DNA of 64,000 nt, from the NCBI GenBank assembly GCA_032871835.1, contig CM065300.1:568001-632000 (forward strand), in the 5' to 3' direction. Of the stretch, positions 49,101 to 59,892 are shown piece by piece (position 1 is the stretch's first letter; each line of letters opens with the position of its first letter). The translations under genes and the position numbers were made by a program. Under the pieces are notes generated by a model. That model ran no database searches. It was given only the letters and a program-made list of their open reading frames with translations, and had not been told where the DNA came from. This DNA is from Dipteronia dyeriana. Lineage: Eukaryota; Streptophyta; Magnoliopsida; Sapindales; Sapindaceae.

Positions 49101-52100
49101 CGTTCGGGAAGGAAAAGTTAAATCTTCAGCAAGTTATAAACATGATCATGACTGAAGAGATCAATATGCGTGAAGATGGATCAGGGGCTTCTACATCTTC
49201 ATCATTGAATTTGGAAGGTAGAGAAGGCAGAAGCAAAAATAGGAACACGAATCAACGGGGAAACTCAAAGTTTAGAGAGAAATCCAAATTCAAGAATCGG
49301 GCTAACTATTTGGGAAACCAACAACGAAGCAAAAAGGATGTAGAGAGGTGGAATTGTGGTAAGAAAGACCACTTCTCTTATGAGTGTAGATCTGAAAAGA
49401 AAGATAAAGGCAAGAGCAGAACGAATTGTGTATCGGATGAGTCAGATGAATACCTTATCTACTTGTTGAAAAGCAAGACAGAGTTCTGGGTCCTAGATTC
49501 GGAAGTGTTTTCCATGCTACACCTCACAGAGAGTTGTTCGAAAACTACATCTCCGTAAAATTGGGTAAAGTGTATCTTGGTGACAATCAAGCATGCGATA
49601 TTACCGGGAAGGGAGATATGAAGATTCAACTGCAGTTGTCAGTTTAGAAGCTCGATAATGTAAGACATATACCGGATTTGAGGAAGAATTTGATCTCCAT
49701 TGGGCAACTGGTGTCAGATGGTTAGGTGACAACTTTCACAGGTGATAATTAGAAGATTTCAAAAAAAGCTATGACAATCACCCGAGGAAGTAAGACTGGG
49801 TCGCTTTACACAACCACAGATGGTTATGGTTCAGTCTCTATGGCGGGAGATAAAGATGATCCGAACTTGTGACACCATAGGTTTGGGCATATGAGTACTC
49901 AGGGGTTGAAGTGTTTGCATTAGAGATGGTAAATTGCCAGAGTTAAAATCCACTGAAGATGATTTCTATGAGAGTTGTATTCTAAAAAAACAAAAGCGAG
50001 TGAGCTTCAAGAGGACCAGAAGAGCACCGGTAAAGGAGAAACTGGAACTAGTGCACACCGATGTTTGGGATCCAACTTCAATCTCACCAACCGAAGGTAA
50101 ATAATATTTTGTCATGTTCATCAACGATCATTCCAGAAAGATATGTGTTTACTTCCTAAAATACAAGTATGAGGAATTTGACGCTTTCAAGAGATGAAAA
50201 GCTAGGGTTGAGAACGAAACGGGGCTGAAGATCAAAAAGCTGCACTCAAACATTAGTAGAGAGTATAAAGATAATGAGTTAAAGAAGTTTTTCTACCAGA
50301 GCGTGATAAAGCTCAATAGAACGGTTCCTGAAACCCCACAACAGAATGGTATAGCATAACGGATGAACATGACATTGACTGAGAGAGCCAAAATCATGAG
50401 GTTACATTTAGAGTTGCTAAAACAGTTCTGGGCAGAAACAGTCAATACAGCAGCGTATTTGATCAACAGAGGACCATTAAAGCCATTGGACCTCGCTATA
50501 CCAAAAAAGATTTGGACTGAGAAAGAGGTAAAACTTTCTCATCGTAAAGTGTTAGGGTGTGTTTCTTATGTACATGTAAGTGATCCTACGAGGAGTAAGC
50601 TAGACGCCAAGACAGTGAAGTGTACTTTGATGGGCTACGGAGAAGATAAATTTGGTTATAAGTTGTGGGATGACCAAAATCGTAAGATGATCAGAAGTAG
50701 AGATGTAGTCTTCAACGAAAGGGTCATGTATAAAGATCGGAACACACATGTGTCTGAGCCGAAAGAGCCAAAGTATTTTGGACTGGATGATGTATATGAT
50801 AGAGGGATAGTGGAAAATATTAAACAGAATGATGAAGAGCAAGGTGTGCAGACCCAGGTATAATAACATATCTCACTCAGAGATGTTTCAACGACATAGG
50901 TCCAGAATACATTGAGAAGATCAACTCAAACTCCTATATCAAATAGGAAGTATTTATAATACATGTTGCTGACAGATGCAAGAGAACCTGATTGCTATGA
51001 TGAGACATGTTAGGGAGAATATGTGAGCAAGTGGGAGCTTACAATGAAAGATGAGATGAAGTCGTTGGTATATAACCAAACTTGGGAGTTAAGCAAGTTG
51101 CCTGAAGGAGGAACATAATGGTTCCCAGAGATACAAGACACGACTAGTAGTTAAAGGTTTTCAACAAATTGAATGTATTGACTACTCTAAATTTTTTTCA
51201 CTTGTTGTTAAACTAACTACGTTCCGGTTAGTGTTGAGTATTGTCGCAACAAGATTACATATGGAGCAGTTAGATGTGAAGACTGTCTTTCTTCATGGAG
51301 ACTTGGAGGAGGAGATATATATGGAGCAGCCGGAGGGGTTTGTGGAAAATGGCAAGGAAGAGTTGGTATGTAGGTTGACGAAAAGCTTGTATGGTTTAAA
51401 ACAAGCTTCCCGACAGTTGTACAAGAAGTTTGATGGGTTCATGCAAGGGAATGTCTACCTGAGATGCAATGCTGACCACTGCTACTACTTCAAAAAGGTT
51501 AAGTCAAGCTTTATTATCTTGCTACTTTATATTGATGACATGTTAGTAGCTGGTGCAAATTTAGAAGAGATTAACAATTTGAAGAAGCAACTCTCGAGTG
51601 AGTTCGAGATGAAGGATTTAGGTCCAGCAAAGCAGATTCTCTGAATGAGGATTAACAGGGATGAACAAGAAGGTACATTGAAGCTTTCATAAGTAGAGTA
51701 TGTTCGAAATGTGTTACAAAGATTCAGAATGGGAGATATGAAACTGGTGAGAACACATTTGACTAGTCATTTCAGGTTGTCCAAGGATCAAAGTCTGAAA
51801 ACGGAAGAAGAGAAGGACTTCATGGCTAGAGTTCCTTACACTTTAGCCATTGAAAGTCTAATGTATATCATGACCTGAACAAGACTAGATATTTCCCAAG
51901 CAGTGGGAGTTATGAGTCGATACATGTCCAATCCAGACAAGCCTCACTGGGTGGCCATGAAGTGGATCTTAAAATACCTGCAAAGTACGATGGAGAGATG
52001 TCTAACCTTCAAAAGAGATGAACTCAAGCTAGAAGGTTATATGGATTCAGATTTTACTGGAGATGTGGATCATAGAAGAAGTACCACCGGATATGTGTTC

Positions 52101-52390
52101 ACGATGGCTAGTACCGCGATCAGTTGGGTGTCTCGGTTACAGAAATAGTGACAATCTAAGTGATGAACGTATTGCACAGAGATGGTCAGAGTGCAATACA
52201 CTTGGCCAAGAATTCGGTGTTCCATTCTAGGACCAAGCATATAGACCTACGCTATCACTTTTTTCGATCGTTAATTGAAGAATGAGTGTTGAAGTTAGAG
52301 AAAATTGCATGAGCTAACAATTCGGCTGATATTTTAATCAAACCAATCACTACTGAGAACCTGGAGCTGTGCACAACTTCAGTGAGTCTT
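46150..52390 (+). pseudogene. gag-pol of the copia element, many stops and frameshifts
   Basis: Gag begins near 46155 (KIEKFNGSNFSFWKMQMNDY) and continues after the solo LTR at 48928 (LKMTEGQNFKDFLNQFNEV). The zinc knuckle has lost its first Cys (RWNCGKKDHFSYEC, about 49345-49390). The protease WVLDS motif (about 49485-49500) is followed at once by a frameshift. Integrase fragments follow (about 49870-50860, including INRGPLKPLD), then RT (VDMEQ-type LDVKTVFLHGDLEEEIYM; KSLYGLKQASRQ; active site YIDDM near 51530) and RNase H (YMDSDFTGDVDHRRSTTGYV, about 52035-52100; VFHSRTKHIDLRYHFF). RT is intact for 137 codons (51231-51644) but is followed by a stop. The polyprotein cannot be made. Confidence 0.88.
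46481..48922 (+). mobile_element. Solo LTR (gypsy type) inside the copia gag
   Basis: 2442 bp, starting TGTAATACCCGAAA and ending GGGGGTGTTACA, with perfect target duplication TTATC (46476-46480 and 48923-48927). No internal domains. Ends match the style of chromovirus Tekay/Del-type LTRs and the start matches the 3' LTR at 5126. It carries a (GA)n leader-like run at 46545-46560 and a repeat-like gtcactcgg/gtcacacgg box near 48120-48170. The gag reading resumes directly after it. Confidence 0.93.
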
Positions 52391-52492
52391 TAAGAGTGAA
52401 GACGTGGGGGATAAGAACACCGTTATTTATCCATTAAGTTATCAAGAAAGAATGGGAAATATCTATTGAGTTTTAATCTTCAAACGAGAGAT

Positions 52493-53130
52493 TGTTGGGG
52501 AAGTATGAAGAATTAAATTAAGAAGAAAATCAATTATGTCTTTTGTGAAACAAAAAAAAAAGAAAAAATACAAAGTCAAAGTTACTTTATTGGAATTGCA
52601 ATTCAAGTCAAGACAAAACTAGAAAGCAAATTGATTGCTTCACGTTGCCTGAATAGCAACAATGACCAATATTCCAATTTTATGTTGCACACCGCTGTGA
52701 GATGTGGAAGTGGTTGGACAACGGTCCAACAAATTATTGTAGAAAGATATGACTTTAACAGTCTTAGACGGCGGTCGACCAAACGGTCAGACTATTTTTT
52801 TGTAAAAATTAAGATTTATTGTACAGGTAAATAATTAGAAAAAGGAAATAAATTTTAATTGGGATCGATGCTCCCATATAAATGTTACCATTATGTTAAG
52901 TGTATAATGTGTGAGAAAAAATTACTAAAGAGAGAAAACAATTGTAGATAGACTGATAAAGAGATAGATAGATTGTAATCAATTCTGAAAAATAGTTGAT
53001 TGAGTACGGTGCGCTCCGTGGACGTAGGTAAATTGTTGAACCATGTGAAATATTTGGTGTCGTCTTTTTCATCTTATTACTTTCATATTATTTAGTTGTT
53101 TTTGGATTTGTGTGCTATTTTTTCTCAACA
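52493..53130 (+). repeat. 3' LTR of the copia element
   Basis: 638 bp, TGTTGGGG...CTCAACA. The central deletion relative to the 5' LTR lies near 52780, where gaccaaacggtcagac joins sequence that is far apart in the other copy. Confidence 0.88.
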
Positions 53131-55277
53131 ACACAATGCACCCCCTCACATGTTAGACCAACAAGACAAGATGCATTGGGGGACGTGGTTGTGATTCGAA
53201 CCGAGACTCCTAGACCAAACTAAGCTCTGACACTATGTTAAGACCTGGCAATGGGTTAAATCAAGTCAAATACGTGTCGAATGGTAGATGGATTGAGACA
53301 AATTTTAGTCAACCCGAACCCACCCATTAGCTTATTGGGTTTGAAAATATAAACTCAAACACATTCATTAATTTAAGAGTAATGTTAGACAATTCAAAAT
53401 TTTGGTCCAAATTTCAATCCAACTGATGTGACAAGTGATTTTTTTCATTAACCATATCATCACAAGTTGTGTGTACAGTGATGACAACTCACTTACCGCA
53501 TCATTTAGATTTTTTTTTTGTGTAGCATTACTCTTAATTTAATTGGTAACTCGAAACCGATCTATTTAACATATATTTTTTATTTTTTTTTATTATTATT
53601 ATTAAGTAATAATTTAAATTATAAAAATAATACAGAACAATATAAAAACTATGTATTTGAATACTAATGACACAATATAAATAATCATATAATTACTCAA
53701 TAGTCAATAATAAGTAATAACTCATGTCTAAAGTTAAACTAAATTGAGAATAAATGTCTGTTAATCCATCCGCATGTGTCACGACATTAGACTTTAGTTC
53801 AAATAAATTGATCATTAAAAAAATATTAATCATGAAAACAAACTTATACAAAAATATGTCAAAGGTTGATTCAAGAATAGGAGATGCTGATTGCTGACCA
53901 AACTAACAAACAAATTTGAATTCCATCTTAACTTTAAATAAAGTAAAAAATAGAAATAGATAAAAGTAGATGAATAAAACTGTTTCGCTCACCGTAATAA
54001 ATTAACAAACCAACATTAATGGTTATGGTATGATGAAATACTAATATCCATCACATGAATGGTGATAATTGATAGATGTGACTATGTAAGTCATGTAACT
54101 CACCAAACTATCAATATTTATCGCTGAAGAACCGATGAAAAAAATATTGATTTATAGGTTAGTTGTTAAGGGTGGTTTTGTTTTTGCTTTTTCTTTTTTA
54201 ATTCTATCTTAAATGATAAGTTACGTATATCTTATAAATCATGAGATTATATATTGATTAATTTGATTTTAATATTTCATGTACCACGTGGTTTAAAATA
54301 GAATTTGATAAGTTTTTTTTGAAACATCTAATATTATCCTCTGTTTTATACATACAAATGGGAGGTAATATAATTAATAATTATAATATTTACTTTTTCC
54401 ATTCATGTACTCCAATTTATTTATGACTTCACCCATTTACTTTTTATACACATCATTGAAAATAGAATATCAATCATAAATTGGAATTTGACCGGATAGA
54501 CTTTCAAAACCCATTCATTAGTTTTGTTGGATTTGGATACTATCCTCACGACAATTATATTCACCTTCAAAATCTATTAACGTATATTTAATAAGTAAAT
54601 TAATAATCTGGATTAATTCTAACCTTTAATAAAGTAAAGAAATCAAAATTAATCCAGATCACTGTTTATCTATTAGACATTTGTTAATATATTTGTTTAT
54701 TAGATATTTATCAATATATTACGTAGGTAAGAGCAATCAATATAAGAAGTGGATCCAGATCCTTCCTGTTTTCTAAACACATCATTAAAAATAAAAATTT
54801 AATACTTGACTCTATACACCTTCTCAATTGGATGAAAATATTTGGTGCATCCGACAACCACCGAGGATAAGACACGTGGTTATCACATGTGCACGTAAAC
54901 TTTTTCTACCACATATCTCATTTTAATGATCGGATGTACTATTCAGCAGCGCATCAGATGTTTTGAAAATTCTTCTTAATTGGAGTTTGACAAGAGAGCT
55001 TTTCCAAATTCTACATATATTGCAGTCATAACCTTTTTTTTTAATCCTTATTTTATATGCCTAAAATAATATCTTATTCTTTCAAAATATCTAACTATAT
55101 TTATATACTCCAAGAAAATATATATGCATTTTGTTTTGGTTGAAAGAGTGAATCAATTTTATACAGTAAAAAATGTTGATTTTCATATTTGAATAACTTT
55201 TTAGAATTTGTCATATGATTTAAGGGGGTTTTTTTTTTCACTGTTTGATTGGGTATTAAACAAGTACGTAGAGGACT
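53131..55277. other. AT-rich spacer, possible small hAT-like remnant
   Basis: No gene seen. At about 53247 the sequence ctggcaatgggttaaatc and, about 70 bp on, cccgaacccacccattag resemble the ends of small non-autonomous hAT elements, but no matching partner end or target duplication was found. The rest is low-complexity AT-rich DNA. Confidence 0.45.
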
Positions 55278-55295
55278 ATAGAATGTGCAGAAAGT

Positions 55296-55504
55296 CGATT
55301 ATTAATTTTCAATGTTTGTGGTGTTTAATTGTTTTCCCTTTGTCTGGGTACGTTGTTCTTAAGTCTGTGGGGTGTTTGTTGCTTTGGCTTTTGCTTCGGG
55401 CTGTCTCTGCTTCTAGGGTTTTCTGTGGTGGGTCTGCTCTTCGCTGGTTTTTGTTGATCGCTTTCAGTATCTTAATAAACTTAGCTGTTAAAAAAAAAGG
55501 ATAG
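55296..55504 (+). mobile_element. 5'-truncated LINE tail with poly(A)
   Basis: A T/G-rich, locally GC-richer block ends in cttaataaacttagctgtt plus a run of A (about 55489-55498). The sequence GTGCAGAAAGT occurs just before (55285-55295) and just after (55505-55515), with an ATAG box at both sites, as expected for a target duplication of 11-16 bp. Poly(A) end, short length and duplication fit a dead-on-arrival L1-type insertion. No coding domain remains, so the class assignment rests on these end features. Confidence 0.7.
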
Positions 55505-55515
55505 GTGCAGAAAGT

Positions 55516-57283
55516 AAATGAATACAGCCAAAATAAAATGAGTTGGTTGGCAATAGGACCACCTTATTATTATTATTAGATTTAGATTAATGTCATGATT
55601 TATAAAAAAAAAAATCAAATTCCTTTTTAAGGTGTCAACATCACATAACTCATCATATAATCTTATGATTTCCAAGATGTTGGCACCTCACTTCCTCACG
55701 TGTCAACATCTTGTAATGAATTGGATGTAATTCAGCTGGGCTAACCTTGAACACTAATCGATATGTTTGTGTCATTTACCTGACTTCTTCTGTTTTTCCA
55801 AGCCAAAAAATAAAAAGGGAAAGAAAAATGTCAAGCCAAAAAAGCCAACATGACTTCTTTTTTTCCTTTTCTGGGGGTCCAAAGATGTGTCATTTAGCTG
55901 AACAGGATTGAAAAGGTCCACTAAAGTATATTTCTTTCATATTCAAATCAAACTGTTATTATGTCTTTTACTACCAACCCTTTCCAATCTCCAATGAACA
56001 CCGTTTCTTTACAATAAAGAATTCTTTCTTTGATATTCTTACCGTATCTAAAATGCCGTGGTAAATAATTGTATCAATATTAAAATTTAATATATTGTAT
56101 AAAAACTTTCATTCAATATACTGTTAAATGCTGTGTCAAATTTGATATATGTTATTTTTTGTATCAATTGGTACAACAATAAATGCTTATTTTTTAAATA
56201 TTTAAATTAATTTAAATTTAATATACATTAATATTATTTCAACTAAAATTTATAACATATACAACTATTCTTCATAAATTAAATATTTGTTCCATTTTTA
56301 TCTTTAATTTTTTTTTATTCAATTCCATAAAAAGAGACAATAAATACATTAATGGTATTCGTTGATTTTCATAATTTTAATTAATAAAATAATAAAAATG
56401 ATATTTTAAATACCATTGTACATTGGAACACAATGTTAAATTAAATACCATTGTACATTGGAACACAATGTTAAATTGTTATCCCCAATATAGCATTTTA
56501 TATTTTTTTTATGTTAAATTTTGACATTGACAATAACACGTGCAGTGATGATGATCTTATCTCTTCTTTTATATTATTATTCACTGTCCCAGGCTTACAA
56601 GTTACAATCAACTCATAAGAGTATCATGTTAAGCTAATATTACACTAAAATTAAGCTTGATAGAATTTAAGATCAGTCACTTATTCTATGCCCATAAATT
56701 ATAAAAACCTATCAAGTGTCTGCCAAGGCATTTTTCTTGTTATGGTTTTTGGTACTGATTCTAATAAGCTGGAGCATATATATCTCTTCAATTGAAAGTC
56801 TGTTTCCTTTCACATGTAAATTTCAACCATACCCTTAATGTGTATGCAATTCAGTTACCCTTCAAAAGTCACATATCTTCACATGCAAGAAATTGAAGAA
56901 AATGAGTGTAGTGTCTTTCTAATCTAAAACAAGTTGATTCTCTCTTTCAAAGATGAAAATGTCACCAAAAAGTGATTCCTTTTATGTACTCAAAACCATC
57001 ATCATTGAAGTCTTGCAAATCATACTTGATACAGATACTGATATTCCCAAATCAGATAACATCATGTAGAAATTAATTATGCAGAAGTATTCCTATTTTT
57101 GAAAAATCTCTCTTTATTAGGCAGAGAAATGAGAGATTGATAAGACTTGACTGGGTTATGAAATAGGTTAATATTGGTAAATCAGTGATCTGCCCATTCA
57201 TCAATAAATTAAATAGCACAGTTTAGCATAGTAATTATCAGACCATCTCTAGTTATCTCTGTGCTCATCAACTTTTCTCAAGC
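55516..57283. other. AT-rich spacer with a 35-bp tandem duplication
   Basis: No gene seen. Two identical 35-bp units at 56408-56442 and 56443-56477 contain taccattgtacattgg. A piece near 56735-56765 (tttttggtactgattct) is weakly similar to the PDR downstream flank and could be an older remnant. Confidence 0.55.
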
Positions 57284-57957
57284 ATGACAATGTCAAAACA
57301 GCTCCTAGCTTTCATTTTATGGCTTCTCATTTGTCTCCTCTGCTCTAATATTAACACAGGTCCCTGATTGTCTATACGTTATCAATTTTTTGCTTCATAC
57401 TTTTGAAAATTTTTAGAGAGTCGTAATAAAATGTCTTATATTTGCAATTCTATGCAGAGGCCAGAACGATAGCAGCAGCAGCAAATAAAGGTAAGCATGT
57501 ATAGTTTTGACACCCTTTTCAATTAAGTTACCAACCTAATAATTTCCAGAACCACATTGTTTTCACTGAGACATAAAAAAAAAAAAGGTCTGTGTCAGGA
57601 TCATTGAGACTACTAGTGAATTTCTTGTAAATGTTGAAATCCTCCTGTAATTTGGCAGGTTGGAGGATTTCTGCTTTTCGGCTTGAACAATGAAACTGTG
57701 ACGCGTAAACTTCCTAATCATGAACATAAACTTAACAGGGCTGTCACCAGGTTATAATATGCGGAGGATCAAATATATTTTGTTTCACTTCTATCTAAGT
57801 TACCTTGTATGCAACATTCAATTTTTTGTTTTCATCTGATTCATCAAATATCAACATTTTTCAGCCACCAAGCAAGAAGCACGTCTCAGTTTCTGGACTC
57901 CAATATGGTCCCTCTATCTCCTCGGCTCCTGGATTTCCGGGTCCCTCCATCGCCTAA
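57284..57957 (+). CDS. Candidate small secreted-peptide gene, possibly decayed
   Basis: Not recognised as a named family. Exon 1 (57284-57359) encodes MTMSKQLLAFILWLLICLLC, a clear signal peptide, then SNINT, and ends at a GT donor. Exon 2 (57458-57490) follows TATGCAG and reads EARTIAAAANK, ending at donor GTAAGC. A further candidate exon starts at 57659 after TTTGGCAG but reaches TGA within a dozen codons. A last open block (57865-57957), preceded by TTTTTCAG, encodes PPSKKHVSVSGLQYGPSISS followed by APGFPGPSIA and a stop. Its Gly/Pro/Ser-rich C-terminus looks like plant secreted signalling peptides, but the phase does not connect to exon 2 by the splice sites seen, so the gene may be broken or spliced otherwise. 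Confidence 0.4.
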
Positions 57958-57974
57958 GAATTCAATGGTACATT

Positions 57975-58200
57975 TTTGGTGCTGATTCTGGTGAGGAATT
58001 CAGGCCTTCTACACCACTCTAAAGATGCACTAAATATACACAAACATATATTGGAATCTTGTGTAATCTTATCTACAACAGAATTTTGTGAAGTGTGGTT
58101 TACATTAAAGGGGTTGTATTGGTCCTATTGGAATGGTGTGCAATAAAGAAACCAAAATGACTTATACAGGATATCCGATGAATACTTTAGTTTGTAATGT
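57975..58200 (-). repeat. Orphan fragment of PDR gene downstream flank
   Basis: About 225 bp closely similar to 29967-30190 and 59643-59870, the DNA just beyond the stop codons of genes B and C (shared ttttggtgctgattctgg, ggttgtattggtcctattgg, acttatacaggatatcc). No PDR coding exon follows on its right, so it marks a lost or rearranged third unit. Confidence 0.8.
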
Positions 58201-59892
58201 ATTTCAATGCTTAATCATTCATACAAAAAAGCATATCAAGATTCAATATATTTCAAAAAAATTCATCGAAAGTGTTTAAAGTGTGTATCGTAAAAAGTCT
58301 ATATTTCAATAAATTTCAAGTGGATCCGTTTGTCTACTTGGATTCGTGTTACATTAAATGGATTTGTATCGGTAACAATAAACTATATGTTTTTGTTGGT
58401 CATATACAGTGTAGGCTAAAAATAAAAAAGAAGATTTGAAAACTTAGAAGGAGATGCTGGCTATGTTGAGTTGGTTATTGTTCAATCTTGAAAACTCACA
58501 CTGTCTAATGCATAAAGGAGATTTAATAAAGAAATTAATTAATTATTGAAGTTCTTAAGAAGTTATGGTGGCTTAATTAGGTTATTAATTAGAGTTATTT
58601 TTAGAATTACCATGGCATTGAATGAAAATAAAATTAATTCTTATGAGAAAATATCGATAGTATAGATAATATCATGAATATTTAGGTCAAAGTATAGATA
58701 TTTATTTTGTTGGAGATGATTAATAATTTTTGTCCTTTTTGATGGTATCCTACAAAACTTTAATAGTTTAGTACTTTTTTTTGGTGCGTGTTTGTGTGAA
58801 TCACAAACTTTTTAATAAAAGCAAAAGAAGAAAATTCCAAGAAAAAGAAGAAGCAATTTTAATAAGTAAAAGTCATGAATTATTTGAGTTCTTTCTTTGA
58901 ATCCTTAACTTACTGTATAAAAGCAATGCCATTAGCTCAGGTCCTCTACAAGATTGAAAGTAGATATTGTATATATTCAATCATATAATTATAAATAAAC
59001 CAAATCGTATCTGAACAGAATTGGCAGTGCACATTCATTCCACGTAAGTGGTAAGGGTTTAAATTCTACCATATGTATATTATAAACTTGTGTGGGGAGT
59101 TAGTTATCTCTCGTTACAGGAGTAATATTCGGGTCACACATGTATTGTACGATCTCCTGACAGTCCTATTATAATATTTCTAGTAATACTTCAAAAAAAA
59201 ATTATAAACCAAATCATCTTCGGTTGAACAGGTTTCTAAGTTATAAATTTATAATTCTTACATCTATATAATAATTTATGAATTTATATTAAAGAATCTT
59301 AAAGCTTAAAGAAAAAGCAGGCCAGTCTAGATATAGATGATTATTCAGTACCATATACAATTTGTATAATAAAAACATAACCTTTCTTCAAATTAATTAT
59401 TAAATGGAGTTAGACCGTAATCCGGATAAACAAACCATTTATTTTTTTGTACTTGGGCCCAGCCCAATCCATGTTTTCTTAATATACCCACTAACTTTAT
59501 CCTTGAAGCTCACTGGATCATACCCATAACAATATAATTTATAAGCCGAAGAAATGAATTTCTGATAATGTGATGCAAATTGCAATAGGCAATAGCTACC
59601 AGTCAATGATACAACTTGCAAGGCCTTTAGCTTCATTTCATATATTTTTGGTGCTGATTCTGGTGAGAAATTCAGGCCTTTTCAACCACTTTAAAGAAGC
59701 ACTAAATATACACAAGCACATGATGGAATCCTGTGTAATCTAATCTACAACAGAATTTGGTAAAGTTTGGTTTACATTAAAAGGGTTGTATTGGTCCTAT
59801 TGGAAAGGTGTGCAATAAAAGAAACCAAAACGACTTATACAGGATATCCAATGAATACTGTAGTTTGTAATCTTCTTTTTTTTTTTCACAAT
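58201..59892. repeat. Downstream flank of PDR gene C
   Basis: Non-coding. 59641-59892 is nearly identical to 29965-30215 beside gene B, and 58560-59060 is a diverged match to 28420-28900. 58211-58550 has no recognised counterpart. Confidence 0.7.

Larger units (their letters stand above)
45319..53130 (+). mobile_element. Ty1/copia retrotransposon with both LTRs, nested solo LTR inside
   Basis: 5' LTR 45319-46043 and 3' LTR 52493-53130 both start TGTTGGGGAAGT and end CTCAACA. A primer-binding site follows the 5' LTR and a purine-rich gagagatt precedes the 3' LTR. Coding order gag, protease, integrase, RT, RNase H is that of Ty1/copia; a Tork-like lineage is an inference. Gag is interrupted by a 2442-bp solo LTR. 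The flanks do not show a clean 5-bp duplication. The element is inactive. Confidence 0.9.

Noticed and set aside
53242..53330. Second small hAT-like end (ctggcaatgggtt)
   Set aside because: No partner terminus or duplication could be located.
55208..55504. Open frame of 98 codons as a protein gene
   Set aside because: It lies mainly in the T/G-rich LINE tail with poly(A); hydrophobic composition results from T-richness.
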